64,000 nucleotides of DNA from Lineus longissimus (lineage: Eukaryota; Nemertea; Pilidiophora; Heteronemertea; Lineidae). Under the pieces are notes generated by a model. That model worked only from the letters and a program-made list of their open reading frames with translations, did not search any database and was not told the DNA's origin. Positions 1-11,682 of the stretch are shown in pieces. The stretch spans positions 22,577,292 to 22,641,291 of the forward strand of contig NC_088312.1 in NCBI RefSeq assembly GCF_910592395.1, written 5' to 3'. The position numbers were made by a program, and so were the translations under genes. Position 1 is the first letter of the stretch; every line of letters starts with the position of its first letter.

Positions 1-1596
1 TTAGGAAAGTATCTTCTAAACCCGTCATGACAATTTTGGTTGGACTTGATACTGAATTGATCGAGAAAAGTGTAATTTTAAAACGTAACTTTTAGACGTT
101 TGTCCTGTATGAATGTATTTGTAAATCCTGTGTGTAAAATTTTAAAAAATTGTGAAATGTATTAAATGACTTTACGACTTGGCCAAAAGTATGGCAAAGC
201 CAACTTTTAATCTTTGCCCTGTCAAGGTCACCTCTTTTGTCATGCAAATAACATATCCGAACTGCGCCTTTTGTCATGCTAAGTGGCAGCCAGCTCTGTC
301 CAGCGGCCATGACAAAAGTGGTTCCTTTGTTATTCAAATTGGGTCCTGCAAATCAACAGCAGTGACCAAACCTATTGTCAGCTGACATGGCTCACCTGAA
401 GCCATGAACAATAGGTTTTAATACAATAGCTATTCATGTATAATAAACAGGATGAATGCATGAAGAGGTTTAGTGCCAACTCAAACCATTGTGTATAGTT
501 GAGTCTATTGTGTTTGATCTCAAGTCAGCATTGTGTTGCAAGGACACTTATTAGTGTTTCTTTGTGACCTCTTGTAAAGAAGTTGACCATGTCTTGAGGG
601 GATAGTGCTACTATCCTATCTCCTGGTCCTCTTCTTGTATTGGGCTTTCGGAGTGGTGCAGCAAAAAAATGTAGACGTTCATTGTATAATGTACAATGTA
701 TTGAGTCATTTTAAACATAAGCGCCTGTCACCTGTGTGATGGAGATGGCGACTCCCTCCGATTGCGTAGGTTTTCTCCCGGTATGTGGGTTTCCTCCTAC
801 ACAACATTCCAATTCGTCATGTGTCTTCCTTGGAATGTACAACAATAAAGATTTTTTTGAAAGAAAAACAGTTTTTTTCTTATTGACTGAATAGCTCTCT
901 TAAAGTCTCATCATTGGACCATGGCCTCACTCACAGCCTCCCTCTGCCTCCACCATGGACACCAGATTCCCTGCATTTATTTAATACAACATTGGCAGCC
1001 CAGATAGGAAGATTAACAGGATGTAAAATCAGGCTGCTGCAAGAGTCTACTCTATGGTACTCTGCTCTCCGGCTCGATGACCATGACCGTGCCAGAGTCG
1101 GAACAGATTTCCAGTAACAACAGGTCCCTGTCTGATCATTTCTCAAACCAAAAGAATTTAAAAGGTGGTGAAATTCACTCCTTATTACAACCCTCAATTT
1201 CACCAGCCATAAAAGATCGGGTAGGGTATTGTTACCATAAATCTCCTCCCAGCTCGAGTACGGCCAATCGATTGGCCACTTTGATGACTGTAATACCGAA
1301 CCTGAGAGATGACTGTCGATGTAGCCATCAATAATAAGACAAGCCTGATTTTAATTTTTGGCATAAGGGATAAAGAAACATCTTCCTATTTTGGCCTGAC
1401 AACCTGCAAAAACAATAGGGTTCTCAAGCAGCTCACACAAAAGCTTAAAGCAAAATTAACAGCACCTGGCTGGCTTCACAGTAGGCCTTAACCCTTGGTC
1501 TTAACCATTGTGAATAAGAGCTTGGGTGATGATTTTTTGGCCAATAATACATTGACCACTCTCACTGGGACTGTTGATGGCCACAGTCACTTGAGT

Positions 1597-1683
1597 TTAC
1601 ATTGAATGGTTTATCACCAGTATGAATCCACATCCCTCACTTGAGTTCACATTGAATGGTTTATCACCAGTATGAATCCAGAA
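1597..1683 (-). pseudogene. Antisense zinc-finger linker relic, duplicated
   Basis: On the minus strand a segment reading IHTGDKPFNVNSS occurs twice in tandem about 50 bp apart, the copies in different frames. H-T-G-D-K-P-F is a near-consensus C2H2 inter-finger linker, but no Cys pair follows. It is a short fragment and could be chance, yet the match is unusual for non-coding DNA and it lies next to a large zinc-finger exon array. Confidence 0.35.
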
Positions 1684-1698
1684 TTGCGGTTGTTTCGC

Positions 1699-2375
1699 GC
1701 CGTGTCGTTTTCGCCCCCAGTCTTTTCGCTCCAAATCGAAGTCGTTTCGCTCCCTTGGACTTCTGTTGGGATTGAGAAAGTACCCCGGGAAAGTGCAAGT
1801 GGCAAAGTAGATGTGCTTTCGGGGGTTGTCAAATCCACAAAGAAGGAATCGTTTGGTCATCTACTGTGTGATATTTGGCAAGTCACTTGTCTTTCATTCT
1901 TTATCATTCGTCCAGTCATCAAGAGTGTGATCCTGGGCAAGTCTATCTTCTCTTGCAGTCATACCACGAGTGAGCTCTGGGACTTATTTTGGGAGTTATT
2001 TTGGCGTCCAGACATCAGTCATAAGCATCCATCTTTTGAAAGAAAACTTTGATGAAATCGGCTCAGTGTTTTTTTCTCGTACTGCGATCCAAAGGGACAG
2101 TGATATGGGGCGAAGACTTGTTAAATCAGTCTTGTCTTATTATTGATGGTCACATCGACAGTCATGCTGAGGAAATCCAATCAGGGGTTAATGTTAGCTG
2201 TTCCCTTCTCCGGTCCTTACTTCATTACCTGGGTCAAGTTGCTTACCTTAGTCAATTTATCTATGAATTTCAACAAATATTAGTTCATTGTGCCCGAGTA
2301 CTTTCTCAATCCCGACAAAAAGTCCCAGGGAGCGAAACAACTGGGGGCGAAAAGGTCAGGGAGCGAAATGATTGG
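1699..2375. mobile_element. Foldback/MITE-like element with about 90-bp inverted ends
   Basis: The left end (about 1699-1788) and right end (about 2291-2375) are imperfect inverted copies. Both contain GGGATTGAGAAAGTAC and repeated TTTCGCTCC / TTTTCGCCCCC blocks in the same order when one is reverse-complemented. The interior (about 500 bp) has no recognisable transposase. The element is probably non-autonomous; no target-site duplication was recognised. Confidence 0.5.
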
Positions 2376-2937
2376 ATCCCATCCGAACTCCCTGCCGTTG
2401 CTCAGCATCCTCAACAAAAGAAAATGGTGGGAATACTGTTGATGATCTTGAGATGATATTTGACCGAATATAACCAATTTATGATCGATAATTATAAGTC
2501 TGCGTGCATCAGAAAAGTGTATAAAGATATTGTGCATTAGCAGAAACAGGTATTTGTTATAGTCTTGCCTTTGATTTTGTGTTTGGGCGTGTAAAGTGGC
2601 GGCGATTTGCGAAAAATTGCACGAGTTTAATTGTGGTGCTCTGTGGTGCACCCAGGTAGCGCTCGCAACTTAATAAAAAAACCGGTATTTCCCAATCCAG
2701 TACTCAACATCTGAACATATAGTCATGCCGTAACATGTCATGGCAGTGATGACTTTATGGGAATTTGTCAGGTATTCTGCAATTGTGCCATATAATGATG
2801 ATATTCATCGTTCTAGGCCTAATCGAATCGAAACTAATCCAATAAGTTTTGAGATGCGATTTTTGTTTACGACATACGTCAAGAAGAGTCATATTCTCTT
2901 TTTCAGGCTTCCGATAGATAACGTTGCTTGTAGTTAG

Positions 2938-3651
2938 ATGATGAAGGACAGCACAATGTCGGTTGCAGACACAGAAGAAGAATTTATGGCACCTCAGGTG
3001 TCGAGCCCTACTGATGATGAAGAGGAAGAGGTAGAGGAAAACAGCCCCTTTGAAAGTATGCAAACAGAGCTACACAGCAGGGGTGCAGAACTGACAAAGG
3101 CCTGGTCAAACTTGTTCAGTTTCATAACGAAATATCAAGCGGAACTTTTTGTTAAAGAGAACTCGGTTGAAATAGCAGAGAAGGAAATAGAGCAGAGAAA
3201 GAAGCAGCTTGCAGAAATGAAACCAGTGGTTGATGCTGGTAATGAGGAGATTACACAATTACAAGATGACATTCGAACGAAAGAAAGACAACTTCGTCAA
3301 GCACAGTCGCAACTTTCTGTCAAGGAGCGAATGTTACAACGGGTACAATCAGACCTGTCTTGTAATATGGAAATGTTAGAAAACTCTCGAAGTGAACTTT
3401 TAGGCAAACAAAATGAGATTATTCGATATAGGGGTGATCTAGAACGTATGAAATCTGAATTGACTATAAAACAAGAGCAAATACAAATCAAAGACAATTT
3501 GTTGAAGAAATTACAGAATCAACTCATGAAGGAGAATGCCGAATTGAGGGAACAGTTGGAACTTGAACGACGGGCGCTACAATTGGAGAAACAATCACAT
3601 GAGCTGACGAAAAGAACCCTGTCGTCGCAGAGTGGGGGTAGGAAGCGACCG
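2938..3651 (+). CDS. Constant exon A: acidic N-terminus plus long coiled coil
   Basis: Encodes 238 residues. The in-frame codon just before the first ATG is TAG (2935-2937), which fixes the upstream limit; a second ATG follows at once in a better context (A at -3). Residues about 20-37 are acidic (a DDEEEEVEE run). About 45-230 form a Glu/Gln/Lys/Leu-rich heptad-type coiled coil. The end is basic (GGRKRP), a possible nuclear localisation signal. The acceptor TCTCTTTTTCAG ends at 2906 and the donor CCG|GTAGGT is at 3651/3652, phase 0, matching the next exon. The coiled coil presumably dimerises the isoforms, the role BTB plays in lola. I recognise no closer named family. Confidence 0.85.
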
Positions 3652-3988
3652 GTAGGTGTTCATTTCTGGGCAAGTTCATGAGGAAGAGGCTACTACACCA
3701 GATTATGGTTTCTTCAAAAACTATTTTACCATGGTGCGAGTTTGGGCCTCGAAATCCCATTTAAATTCAAACCTGAGGAGGTTTGCTGTTCTCAAATTTG
3801 TGTCGAAAAGTGTCTGCACTGAAAATACAATGAAAGGTACATGTACATTGCAAAGATGTCTTGAAATCAAGCCTGATCTGCAGATTTGTGGTGGTCAATT
3901 CTACAAATCGATGCCAGGTTAACATCTATGGCAACACGTCGGTCTTCATTTCAGAAACCATTCACAATTTTCAACATTCATATTTCAG
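3652..3988 (+). other. Intron between constant exons A and B
   Basis: 337 bp, donor GTAGGT and acceptor TTCATATTTCAG. Reading-through frames in it are short. It keeps phase 0 on both sides. Confidence 0.75.
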
Positions 3989-4615
3989 AGAACGAGTGAA
4001 GGCCCTGCTGCTGTGATAGAAATTCCTGACTCGCCACCAACACTAGATCTTTCCGTTGAAGGAGATTTCGGACTCTCAAACATCATCTCATTGGCCGAAT
4101 CGCAGGCTATGGGAGAAGACTCTTCAGCGCAAACAAGACTTTCCTCGGGACACGATACATCCCGTATTTCAAACACCTCTCAGTCTTTCACAGATCATTC
4201 CAGCCGTTTACACCACATGCCAACCACGACCACTCCCTCCCAATGGGGTTTTTCAACCCCATCTAAAGTTGCCCCGTCTCCATCAAAGTTTATGGCGTCA
4301 CCCTCGATAACGCCTACACGGGCTTCTCTAACAAGTATTAATGACAATATTTCAATAACTGATACAGCTGCCATGACATCCAGTGATACATTTTTCCCCC
4401 TAAGTGTTTCTGAGGACGTTAAACCTGGTATTGACACTATGACATCTAGTATGCAAATGGACAGTGACAGTCAAGGCAATATGCCGACTATAAAACCAGG
4501 GACTCCTAGCTCAGGGACAAGTGATAGTAATCAAGGCCCAGTGCCAGTGTCGGGGCCGATACCAAGTCCAGCGATGTCACCAGGTGGCAGCACGGATGGG
4601 GGAGCAGACGGAAAG
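3989..4615 (+). CDS. Constant exon B: Ser/Thr/Pro-rich linker with a SUMO-interaction-like motif
   Basis: Encodes 209 residues in phase 0 (starts AGA ACG AGT, ends GGA AAG before donor GTAGGG). It is low-complexity and rich in Ser, Thr, Pro, Met and Gln, typical of a flexible or transactivation segment. Near its start AVIEIPDSPP has the hydrophobic core plus acidic/Ser tail of SUMO-interaction motifs. Several SP/TP sites (TPSK, SPSK, SPSI, TPTR) could be phosphorylated. Exon B ends in the same phase in which all finger exons begin, so it is the likely last constant exon, although a small extra exon in 4616-9574 is not excluded. Confidence 0.8.
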
Positions 4616-5662
4616 GTAGGGATCAGTTAATAAAACTTGTAGTAATCAACAGTGACAAAAGTCTCGTGATAGGAATGGTAGCTCAAACGATGGAGATGAA
4701 TTATGATTATATTGCTGTGAAACACAAAATGTTGGTTTGAGAATTGTCCATAAATCTATTATTTGACTTGAGATGACAAAATCTTGGTTGCCATTAAACA
4801 TCGGCTATAAAAGTTCAATTCACATAGTTGTCCATTGCTGATTAGATTCTAAAATGTGTGCCAGAACTCGTCATCGTAAAAACTGGTCTTGCAACTGTAG
4901 AATTTGGCAGTTCCTGATCAAATGCAAGGATACTGTCACAAACAATAACAGTAACAGATTGAGCAGACCCATGGATGGGTACTATAATCAAGAAAAGGTT
5001 GAGCCTGTTTTAGTCATTGCAGCGTATAGCACAAAATGTACCAGTTGGTCGTCCTCCATATGACATCTCTCTGAGCTGCTCTTCTCTGACACAAGGCTGA
5101 TGACACTAAGGGTTCAGAGTGCCTTGTCCACCACTAATCTCCACACTTTTTATCACCCAGAACTGTGCACAGCTGGTTCTGTTGTTTCGATTCTGATCCC
5201 AAGTTGTGGAGGTTTGTGGAATTCATGAATTGTTCAAATGTCGGTCTGGAGGTCATGCACTGCTTAGTGAGCAGATCTGAAATAATAATGACTTGAGGAG
5301 ATGACAGGCAGGTTTCTGTCATGGGCCTTTAGTTGATGATGTGGGCCATTCCCTATCATGGATGGAACTACATTCACTACAGAGATGTATCATGTACATA
5401 CAACATGATTATAGTCTGTACAGCCTCGAGGATCTGTAAACCTGATTGAAAACCTATCAATATTATTCACCTCCAGGTTAGCATTTGGGCACTTCTTACT
5501 TCAGAACACTTGAATAATCAGGATGGCATTTTCGTGTGAAGAAAACTTGATCCAGAATTCTGTGATGTCAAAAAAAGTTTTAAAAAGAAAACTGTCCTAT
5601 GATAATTTGCCTGTAACATTTTAATGTTTTTGAAAAGATTTTGCCGGCATTTGAGTATGAAT

Positions 5663-5880
5663 CAGTGGAGGATGTGCTTCTTGGAAGAATGTCGCAACCA
5701 GTATGACTCAGTGGAAGGCTGTGCTTTCTTGGAAGAATGTCGCAACCAGTATGACTCAGTGGAAGGCTGTGCTTTCTTGGAAGAATGTCGCAACCAGTAT
5801 GACTCAGTGGAAGGCTGTGCTTTCTTGGAAGAATGTCGCAACCAGTATGACTCAATGGAAGGCTGTGCTTTCTTGGAAAA
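5663..5880 (+). repeat. 48-bp tandem repeat, about 4.5 copies
   Basis: The unit begins TGTCGCAACCAGTATGACTC and ends CTTTCTTGGAAGAA. Because 48 is a multiple of three, open frames run through it on both strands with a 16-residue period. Copies are almost identical, so the array is young. No splice sites favour coding use. Confidence 0.85.
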
Positions 5881-6907
5881 GTCGCAACCAGTCTCAAACC
5901 TGTACACTGCCTCCAACCTGTAGACTGCCTCCACAGTAACAGGCTGTATTGGAAGTCATGACTTTGCTGAATCAGCCAAGCTGGACGACCAATCACTCAG
6001 ATTTTAAATGACAAAAGAGAGTCTCAGCAGTTCAAGTTGCTGGACCCAACCAATTATGACATACATTAACACTGACAAATGCATTGCAAATGCAGCCCAC
6101 AGAATGGATTCATGTGTTCTTGACTCGGGGATGCCAATTTGAATTTTCAGGTGTTTTTAGTAGTTTTTGGACCCGTCATTTTGAACCCAACAATTCCTTG
6201 ATTTAGCTAGACAACTCATCTTTGGTCACTTATCCTCTTGCCAAACTTCGAAAACCTGCTGTGCAGGAAATGCTCTCCCGATTTTCATATTGTGATAGTT
6301 GTGGTGCAGTGATGTTTTTTGATTGAACCTCATCACGAAGGGCAAGTCAGGTGTGGTGTACTAGAGTATAAAATTTGACCATCGTTTTTCTTGTTAACTA
6401 AGTACATGGTGCACCAGAGATGAGTTGTGATTTGCCACCACCACCATGGACATCTACTCTGAACTCATCATACACAACTTGGTTTCTGCTCTAAAATACA
6501 TGATTACTGAGTGTAACGAGCTAGACTTTCCAAATTCTATGTTGTAGTAAAATATACTCAACTTTTCACAGACGGGACTTGAGTTGGACTTCCTTAGTCT
6601 TTTAGGGAGTGAAAAAATGTTTTGACAACTTCTCGGGAGCCGGTGACAATTTGAACAAAGGGTGAGATTAACTTTTAAAATTAACATATTCATTGGTTTG
6701 TCCATGGTGGAGTTTAGAATATTGCTTTATAAAAATGTTTGCTGATTGTGGAAAATCCATTTTGAAATCAACAACTAAAACAGTTGAAAAAAGAAAATTT
6801 GAAATGGATTTTCTTTGTTCTTGAATTTAGCAAAACGCATTGGCAATTGTGGAGAAATCGAAGAGAATGACATCATATGATGACTTTGTGCATGGCTATG
6901 TCCAAAA

Positions 6908-7100
6908 ATGTGACTCGTCACAGCAAAACCAGGCGCATGTCGCACAGAAGATGAGCCTAAATGACACCAGGAGATAATGGAAGAAATTGATGTGCTCATA
7001 TTTCACAAAAGGCAGACAATAGAGAAATGAACAAACAGTCCGTCTCAACCTGCCAAGCTCAGAGCGACATGCACCTGGTTTTGCTGTGACGGATCACAAA
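6908..7100. mobile_element. Diverged copy of an inverted-repeat MITE
   Basis: Left end GTGACTCGTCACAGCAAAAC and right end TTTTGCTGTGACGGATCAC are inverted copies. The right half (CACAAAAGG...CAATAG.GAAATGAACAA...) clearly matches the arm of the perfect foldback at 20065-20293, so the two belong to one family. This copy is older. Confidence 0.7.
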
Positions 7101-7578
7101 TGTGTTTCTTGCACTGTCAGCCGGTAAGGGGGATTGATTGTTTTCTCACTAAAACAGACCTAAAGTAAAAGGATGCTGATCTTTTTCCCTGAGGAAATGA
7201 TGGTCTGCTCATTCAGGTTTTGTTCAGAATTGCCAGTGTTGTGTAAGTCAACATTTATGGTTTGATGGAACCCTTTAGAACTGCAGGACATAGGCCTAGA
7301 TTCTTCTCTATTTTGGTTAAGATCAAGTATTCTACTGCTTTTCAGTTCTTACTGTCTTCGATCGATTGTTGCGTATTTTTGTGGGAGCATAGAATTTGTT
7401 GAAGTAATTAGTGAAGCATGAAGGGTTGTGCCTTCTTGTGAAGTAGAAGCCCTTGCCGGGCTTTGAAAAATGAAAGCTGTATTCAGCTGTACCTAGGAGC
7501 AGGAAAAGTATTTGATTTAATATGAAATGCTGAAAAGTTGGAGGTTACTTGGTCTTTCCAGTTCAATTTCAGCAATAG

Positions 7579-8001
7579 GACACGGAAGAGGAAGAAGATC
7601 ATCCCCATTCACGTCATTCTTCAATCAGCAGTTTAGGAATCCTATCATTGTGTTGGAAGTTCTATTTTCTGACGCTATTGACTAGTTGGGCAAGGATCAC
7701 CGTTTTGCGAGTTGTGGCAATCATCGCTGCTCTCTGCTTCCACTTGTGTCCAAGACAGGTTGAGACAAGTCCTCCGCTGCTAAACTTACGAGTTACCTCT
7801 AGATTTAGCTTCTTCCTTTCTAATGACAGTGACATCTTCCAAAACTGGGATCCTTGCATGACTGTTGACCTCGTGAAGACGGTAAAACCTGTTGTGGACT
7901 TTATGACCAACGTACGAATCAATTGCCAGCATCAATATGAATCTCAGGTCGGTTGGCCTGTGTCCTTTCTGTCTGATCGCACCATGGAAGTTCTCCACTG
8001 A
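7579..8001 (+). other. Doubtful open frame, possible non-finger terminal exon
   Basis: An AG at 7577-7578 is followed in phase 0 by an acidic start (DTEEEEDHPHSRHSS), then a hydrophobic stretch, running open to TGA at 7999-8001 (140 residues). It has no zinc finger or known domain. It could be a finger-less alternative C-terminus, as some lola isoforms have, or a chance frame. The acceptor context is mediocre. Confidence 0.2.
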
Positions 8002-9574
8002 ATGGAATGGGACTAAACAATGTGACGTTCCAGTGGTCAAAGAAAACCCGCTGGCGGGAGATCAGTGCAAGCTGATGGATCTCCCGCATTAACCTTATCT
8101 AGTGTGTTTTATCATGACAACAGACAGAAAAGACAGCGACCTCCCTTATGGTGGGTCAGGGTGACACGAGACCTGAAAAGTAGCTTTCAGATATAATGGG
8201 TGGAAACTGCTGAAGCAGATTGCCTATGATCTTCAAGCCAGGTTTATTACAGCTGTTTTAGGCCTATCTAGTTGGTAACAGGTAAATGAAGATCTGGAGG
8301 GTTCCATCATGCCGTTAAAAGATATTTTGCACTCTGTCATTTTGTGTTGCTTGTTGTGTCCCGCTTTTCATCACCCCGCCAAAGGTAGACATTACAACCT
8401 CCTGTATCTTTTCAAGTCTCTTTCCGACGTCTGAGTCAACCACATGTGTTTGAAATGTTTTCAAAAGAACTGGCTATCATTTCCAAAAGGCCTGAAATCA
8501 ACCTTTGGGAAAATCCCCCCCTAATATAAGTGCCCCTTTCAGGAGCAGTTAACTCAGAGACAGTGCAAGAAATTGAATGTAAAGTGAAGAATGCAGTTTA
8601 GGGCTGATGACAAGTTTGACAATCCTGGAAGCCTTTTGACTCCGTTAGTGATATTTAATCAACCGTTATGCAGTTATGCGGTATCAAAAGAAAAAGATAT
8701 CTCGGCGGCCAACCTTGTGTTCTCCTTCACAGAAAAGTAGAATTTCATTTTTGCAAGTTTGCTGTTGGCTGATTCTGTATTACTCTCGAGGGCGAGAGGC
8801 TTCCACAGTTGTATACCGCTTTGTGTTTATCGCTTCTTACATAATGTTTGCATAGTCGGATGAAAAATACCAAGCTGCCATCAAAGGCTCCAAATTCACG
8901 CAGACCATAAAGGATATATACGATTACGATAGAAATATAGGCTTACATTTCGATAACTTTCCTGAAAAATATATCTTTTGATAAGGGCGACTTTCCAATC
9001 ATACTTCATTTGATGGACGGATTAGAATAATAGATTCACTAGTTGATTTGTTGGCCACTGTTTTGTAACACACTGTCTGATTGATGGACGTTTGCAGGAT
9101 TGATTTGAACTGACCAGACAGGTAGCTTGTTGCAAATCATTTCTTGCTGATGTATGAATGACCGTCGGTCTATTTGACTGCTAGTCAGATAAAAAGTGAC
9201 GAAAGAAATGAAGGATAATAATGTGATGCTAAATGATAAATATGAGAGTATGTCAGTGACATGAAGGCTGCAAGAGGCACAACCTGGAATACAAATGAAA
9301 GGTAGAAGGATTATTCCATGAAAAAAACATGCTCCTTACCTCTGTAGGATTCTCGCCAGACAGTTAATTCTGTAGTCGACCTTGGATCCAGTGGAGGTAC
9401 TCTTGTATTGTGTCAATAGAAAATTGGGGATGAGGTGGACAACATTATCACGATAAACAAGAAAGTTGATATTCTGATGGTCAATCAAAATGATTTCCAA
9501 GTCCTTGCTCTTTGAGTTCCTATGTTGTGGTTTTAGTTCTGTGTTCGTCTCTTGTTGCTGGTTCTGATTCATGA

Positions 9575-9841
9575 TTGTCAGAGATTTCTTGATGACCTCG
9601 TTGGCTAAGGCACATCCATCACATCGCTAGACCTCTCCAGTGCCCCATGTGCAGCATGACGTTTATACATCGATATCGCAGCCAAAATCACATCGTGACA
9701 CAACATGGCATCGATTGCTTGGCTGACATTCCTGACGAGAGTTACAGATGTTCTATATGCGGGCTTGGATTTACTCAAAGCCGCTTCACTCCTAGGCTTT
9801 GTCAGTTTGTTGCAGACAGCAAAATTCAGCACTTTCAGTAG
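9575..9841 (+). pseudogene. T0: decayed finger exon related to T1
   Basis: At 9641 a perfect finger reads C-P-M-C, 12 residues, H-x4-H. It is followed by the same kind of long inter-finger spacer as between T1 fingers 2 and 3, then CSICGLGFTQS, after which the His pair is lost. Upstream, a frame-shifted remnant of a first finger ends RHIHHIARPLQ before the intact one. It aligns with the whole T1 exon, so it looks like a tandem duplicate that has decayed. A short functional exon from a weak acceptor at 9640 (CTCTCCAG) is possible, as it too would be phase 0. Confidence 0.6.
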
Positions 9842-10049
9842 GCCCTCTGCCAGAATGACTTGTTCAATGACATGGCCTTTGCAGGATGTTGAAAATCTTG
9901 AGTGTGAACTGTTTGCTCGTTATGAGTTCCGTTTCACTTCCAGTGCAGTCATGGTGGTACAACAACTCAGCTAGTTCCTTGAGTCTGGACACCGTTAAGG
10001 GACATAGCGCTGCAGTTACTACATCAAATCCACTTCTTTATAATTGCAG

Positions 10050-10454
10050 TTTGCGAGCAGAATCCAGCAACGTTTTGAGAGTCAAGATGTATCATATCAT
10101 AACATCTGTCGCCCTCGTGGGCGTCCTGCGAAGCCAAACTCCTTGAAAACATTGGCACACCAGTGTGAGCTCTGTGGACGTTCTTTCAAACAAAAGTGTA
10201 CCCTGACCCGACATATGCGCATCCACACAGGAGAGAAACCATACGATTGTCCAAGCTGCCCGAAAAGCTTCCGGCATCGATTCAGTCGGCATGAACACAT
10301 GCTGAGCGTCCATGGAAACTTGGTCGAGGTCGTGGATGAGTGTTACAAGTGTGATATCTGTGGGCGTGGGTTCTTCCAGAGAGGTTCTCTCATGCTTCAT
10401 CGGGCATCGCACGCACCCAGAGATTCAGCTGTGGACAAACTAAGCTTTCCTTGA
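10050..10454 (+). CDS. T1: alternative terminal exon, 3 C2H2 fingers
   Basis: The acceptor TTTATAATTGCAG ends at 10049 and the exon opens in phase 0 with FASRIQQRFES; 134 residues to TGA. Before the fingers, RPRGRPAKP is an AT-hook-like core (R-G-R-P), which could add minor-groove contact. Finger helices (-1 to 6): QKCTLTR, HRFSRHE (H-x4-H), QRGSLML. Fingers 1-2 are joined by a consensus HTGEKPY linker; fingers 2-3 by a long acidic spacer (GNLVEVVDE). Such a gap usually means the third finger acts separately. Confidence 0.85.
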   Translation, partial: FASRIQQRFESQDVSYHNICRPRGRPAKPNSLKTLAHQCELCGRSFKQKCTLTRHMRIHTGEKPYDCPSCPKSFRHRFSRHEHMLSVHGNLVEVVDECYKCDICGRGFFQRGSLMLHRASHAPRDSAVDKLSFP

Positions 10455-11060
10455 AGTGTCTTTGTCTTTTGAGAAACAGCGCCGGGAGAGGAGGGACCAG
10501 TTGTGGCTGCTGTGTCTTTCATTGATCACAGATTCGTTGTCAGTTTTGAAGCTGCGCCTTCAATCAAGGAGTTTTAAAAGAAGTAAACCATGATTCAGAT
10601 AAGGGTGTCTCTCTTGATATTGATGAAAGTGTTTAGGTTTCTTTCTTCCCTGTGGAGACATGAAGGTCTCTCTCATAGATGGCTGCTTATTTTACCCATC
10701 TCCTTGGAATGAAGGAAGGCATAACGCTATGATATATTGCACTGTGCTGAGGAGAGAGCACTCTGTGACATTGCATTCATGATGAGAACTGTACAGTTTA
10801 CTATGAATGATTTTAAAGGGGCTACATCAAGTGCCTCGTCTTGGTTTGAAGTCTAATCGGACTAATGTATGCTTGCAACTGCTTTTCGTCTCATCGTCAT
10901 ATATCTCATTGTCACTTTATTCTGACCATAGGTTGTCATCTATTTCAGGCAGCTACAAGAACCCTGTATGGCATAAAGGGACTGTTTTGACTATGAAATA
11001 GATCATCTCACCTTCTGTCTTCCCTGAAATCTGTTACACGAAGTCTTTCTTCTTTTACAG
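10455..11060 (+). other. Intron / 3' UTR between T1 and T2
   Basis: About 600 bp with no finger remnant or recognised repeat. It ends in the strong acceptor TCTTCTTTTACAG of T2. Confidence 0.5.
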
Positions 11061-11402
11061 CTTGGATTCCTTGGTTGGTCAAAGTCCCCTCTGATGTCCC
11101 AGGAAAACTTAACATCCAATGCGAAGCCCTATCCATGTCTCTTGTGCCCGCTGGTGTGCACCTCCGCTGGTAATCTCAAGACGCACTTGAGGAGCCACTC
11201 GGGAGAACGTCCCTTTAAGTGCCCTGTTTGTCGTCAGGGGTTTGCGCGGAAGGACGCTATGAAGACACATATTCGCGTCCATACTGGGGAAAGGCCGTAT
11301 GTTTGTCAGATCTGTGACCGCTCGTTCACTCAGCTGGGTCCACTGCGACGCCATCTAATGGCAATGCATCACACTTTAAAAAACGTGAAGTTCCCAGTCT
11401 GA
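11061..11402 (+). CDS. T2: alternative terminal exon, 3 C2H2 fingers
   Basis: The exon opens in phase 0 (LGFLGWSKSPL) and encodes 113 residues to TGA. Helices: SAGNLKT, RKDAMKT, QLGPLRR; linkers HSGERPF and HTGERPY. In finger 1 the usual Phe position is Cys (CLLCPLVC). Finger 3 has H-x4-H, as in most last fingers here. Finger 3 (xLGxLRRH) resembles those of T3 and T6, placing T2 in a proximal subfamily. An AATAAA at 11606, about 200 bases after the stop, could be its poly(A) signal. Confidence 0.87.
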   Translation, partial: LGFLGWSKSPLMSQENLTSNAKPYPCLLCPLVCTSAGNLKTHLRSHSGERPFKCPVCRQGFARKDAMKTHIRVHTGERPYVCQICDRSFTQLGPLRRHLMAMHHTLKNVKFPV

Positions 11403-11682
11403 AGGCGAGGTTTCAAAATGGGTAACATACAGCCAATGTGTTTGAGACTCAGTCAGGACCACTTATCTGTCTCGATTTAATTTTTCCAAAAAACAAAATT
11501 TGGTCAATTGTGTGCCGAGCTGTACCATATTCTGTGAAATAGTCTTGTACAGGTAGTAAGTGTGCATTCATTTGTGTTCATGTTGTTTAATCTTGCAGAC
11601 TAGGAAATAAAGTCAGCTCATCACAGCATGTCGTCTTACGTAATTCTTTCACTTACGTAGCATCCCTATTCTTCTACTGCAG

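Larger units (their letters stand above)
1..2906. other. 5' flank / upstream intron of the zinc-finger locus
   Basis: No convincing protein-coding gene is visible. An AT-rich stretch with an AATAAA near 843 follows a TTTCCTCC-type motif of the sort seen in dispersed repeats. A foldback element lies at 1699-2375. A duplicated antisense zinc-finger linker lies at about 1597-1680. The last 350 bases lead to a good acceptor (TCTCTTTTTCAG, ending 2906). The promoter and first non-coding exon of the zinc-finger gene are probably here or further upstream, but I cannot place them. Confidence 0.5.
4616..9574 (+). other. Large intron before the finger-exon array
   Basis: No recognised protein domain. 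It holds a 48-bp tandem repeat (5663-5880), a diverged MITE (6908-7100), a small hairpin GCGGGAGATC.../...GATCTCCCGC near 8052-8090, and a doubtful open frame (7579-8001). The rest is AT-rich and unremarkable. Confidence 0.6.

Noticed and set aside
5580-5996. Open frames on both strands through 5.6-6.0 kb
   Set aside because: Explained by a 48-bp tandem repeat with unit length divisible by three.
7648-8001. 117-codon frame as a confident gene
   Set aside because: No domain and only a mediocre acceptor; kept solely as a doubtful feature (7579-8001).
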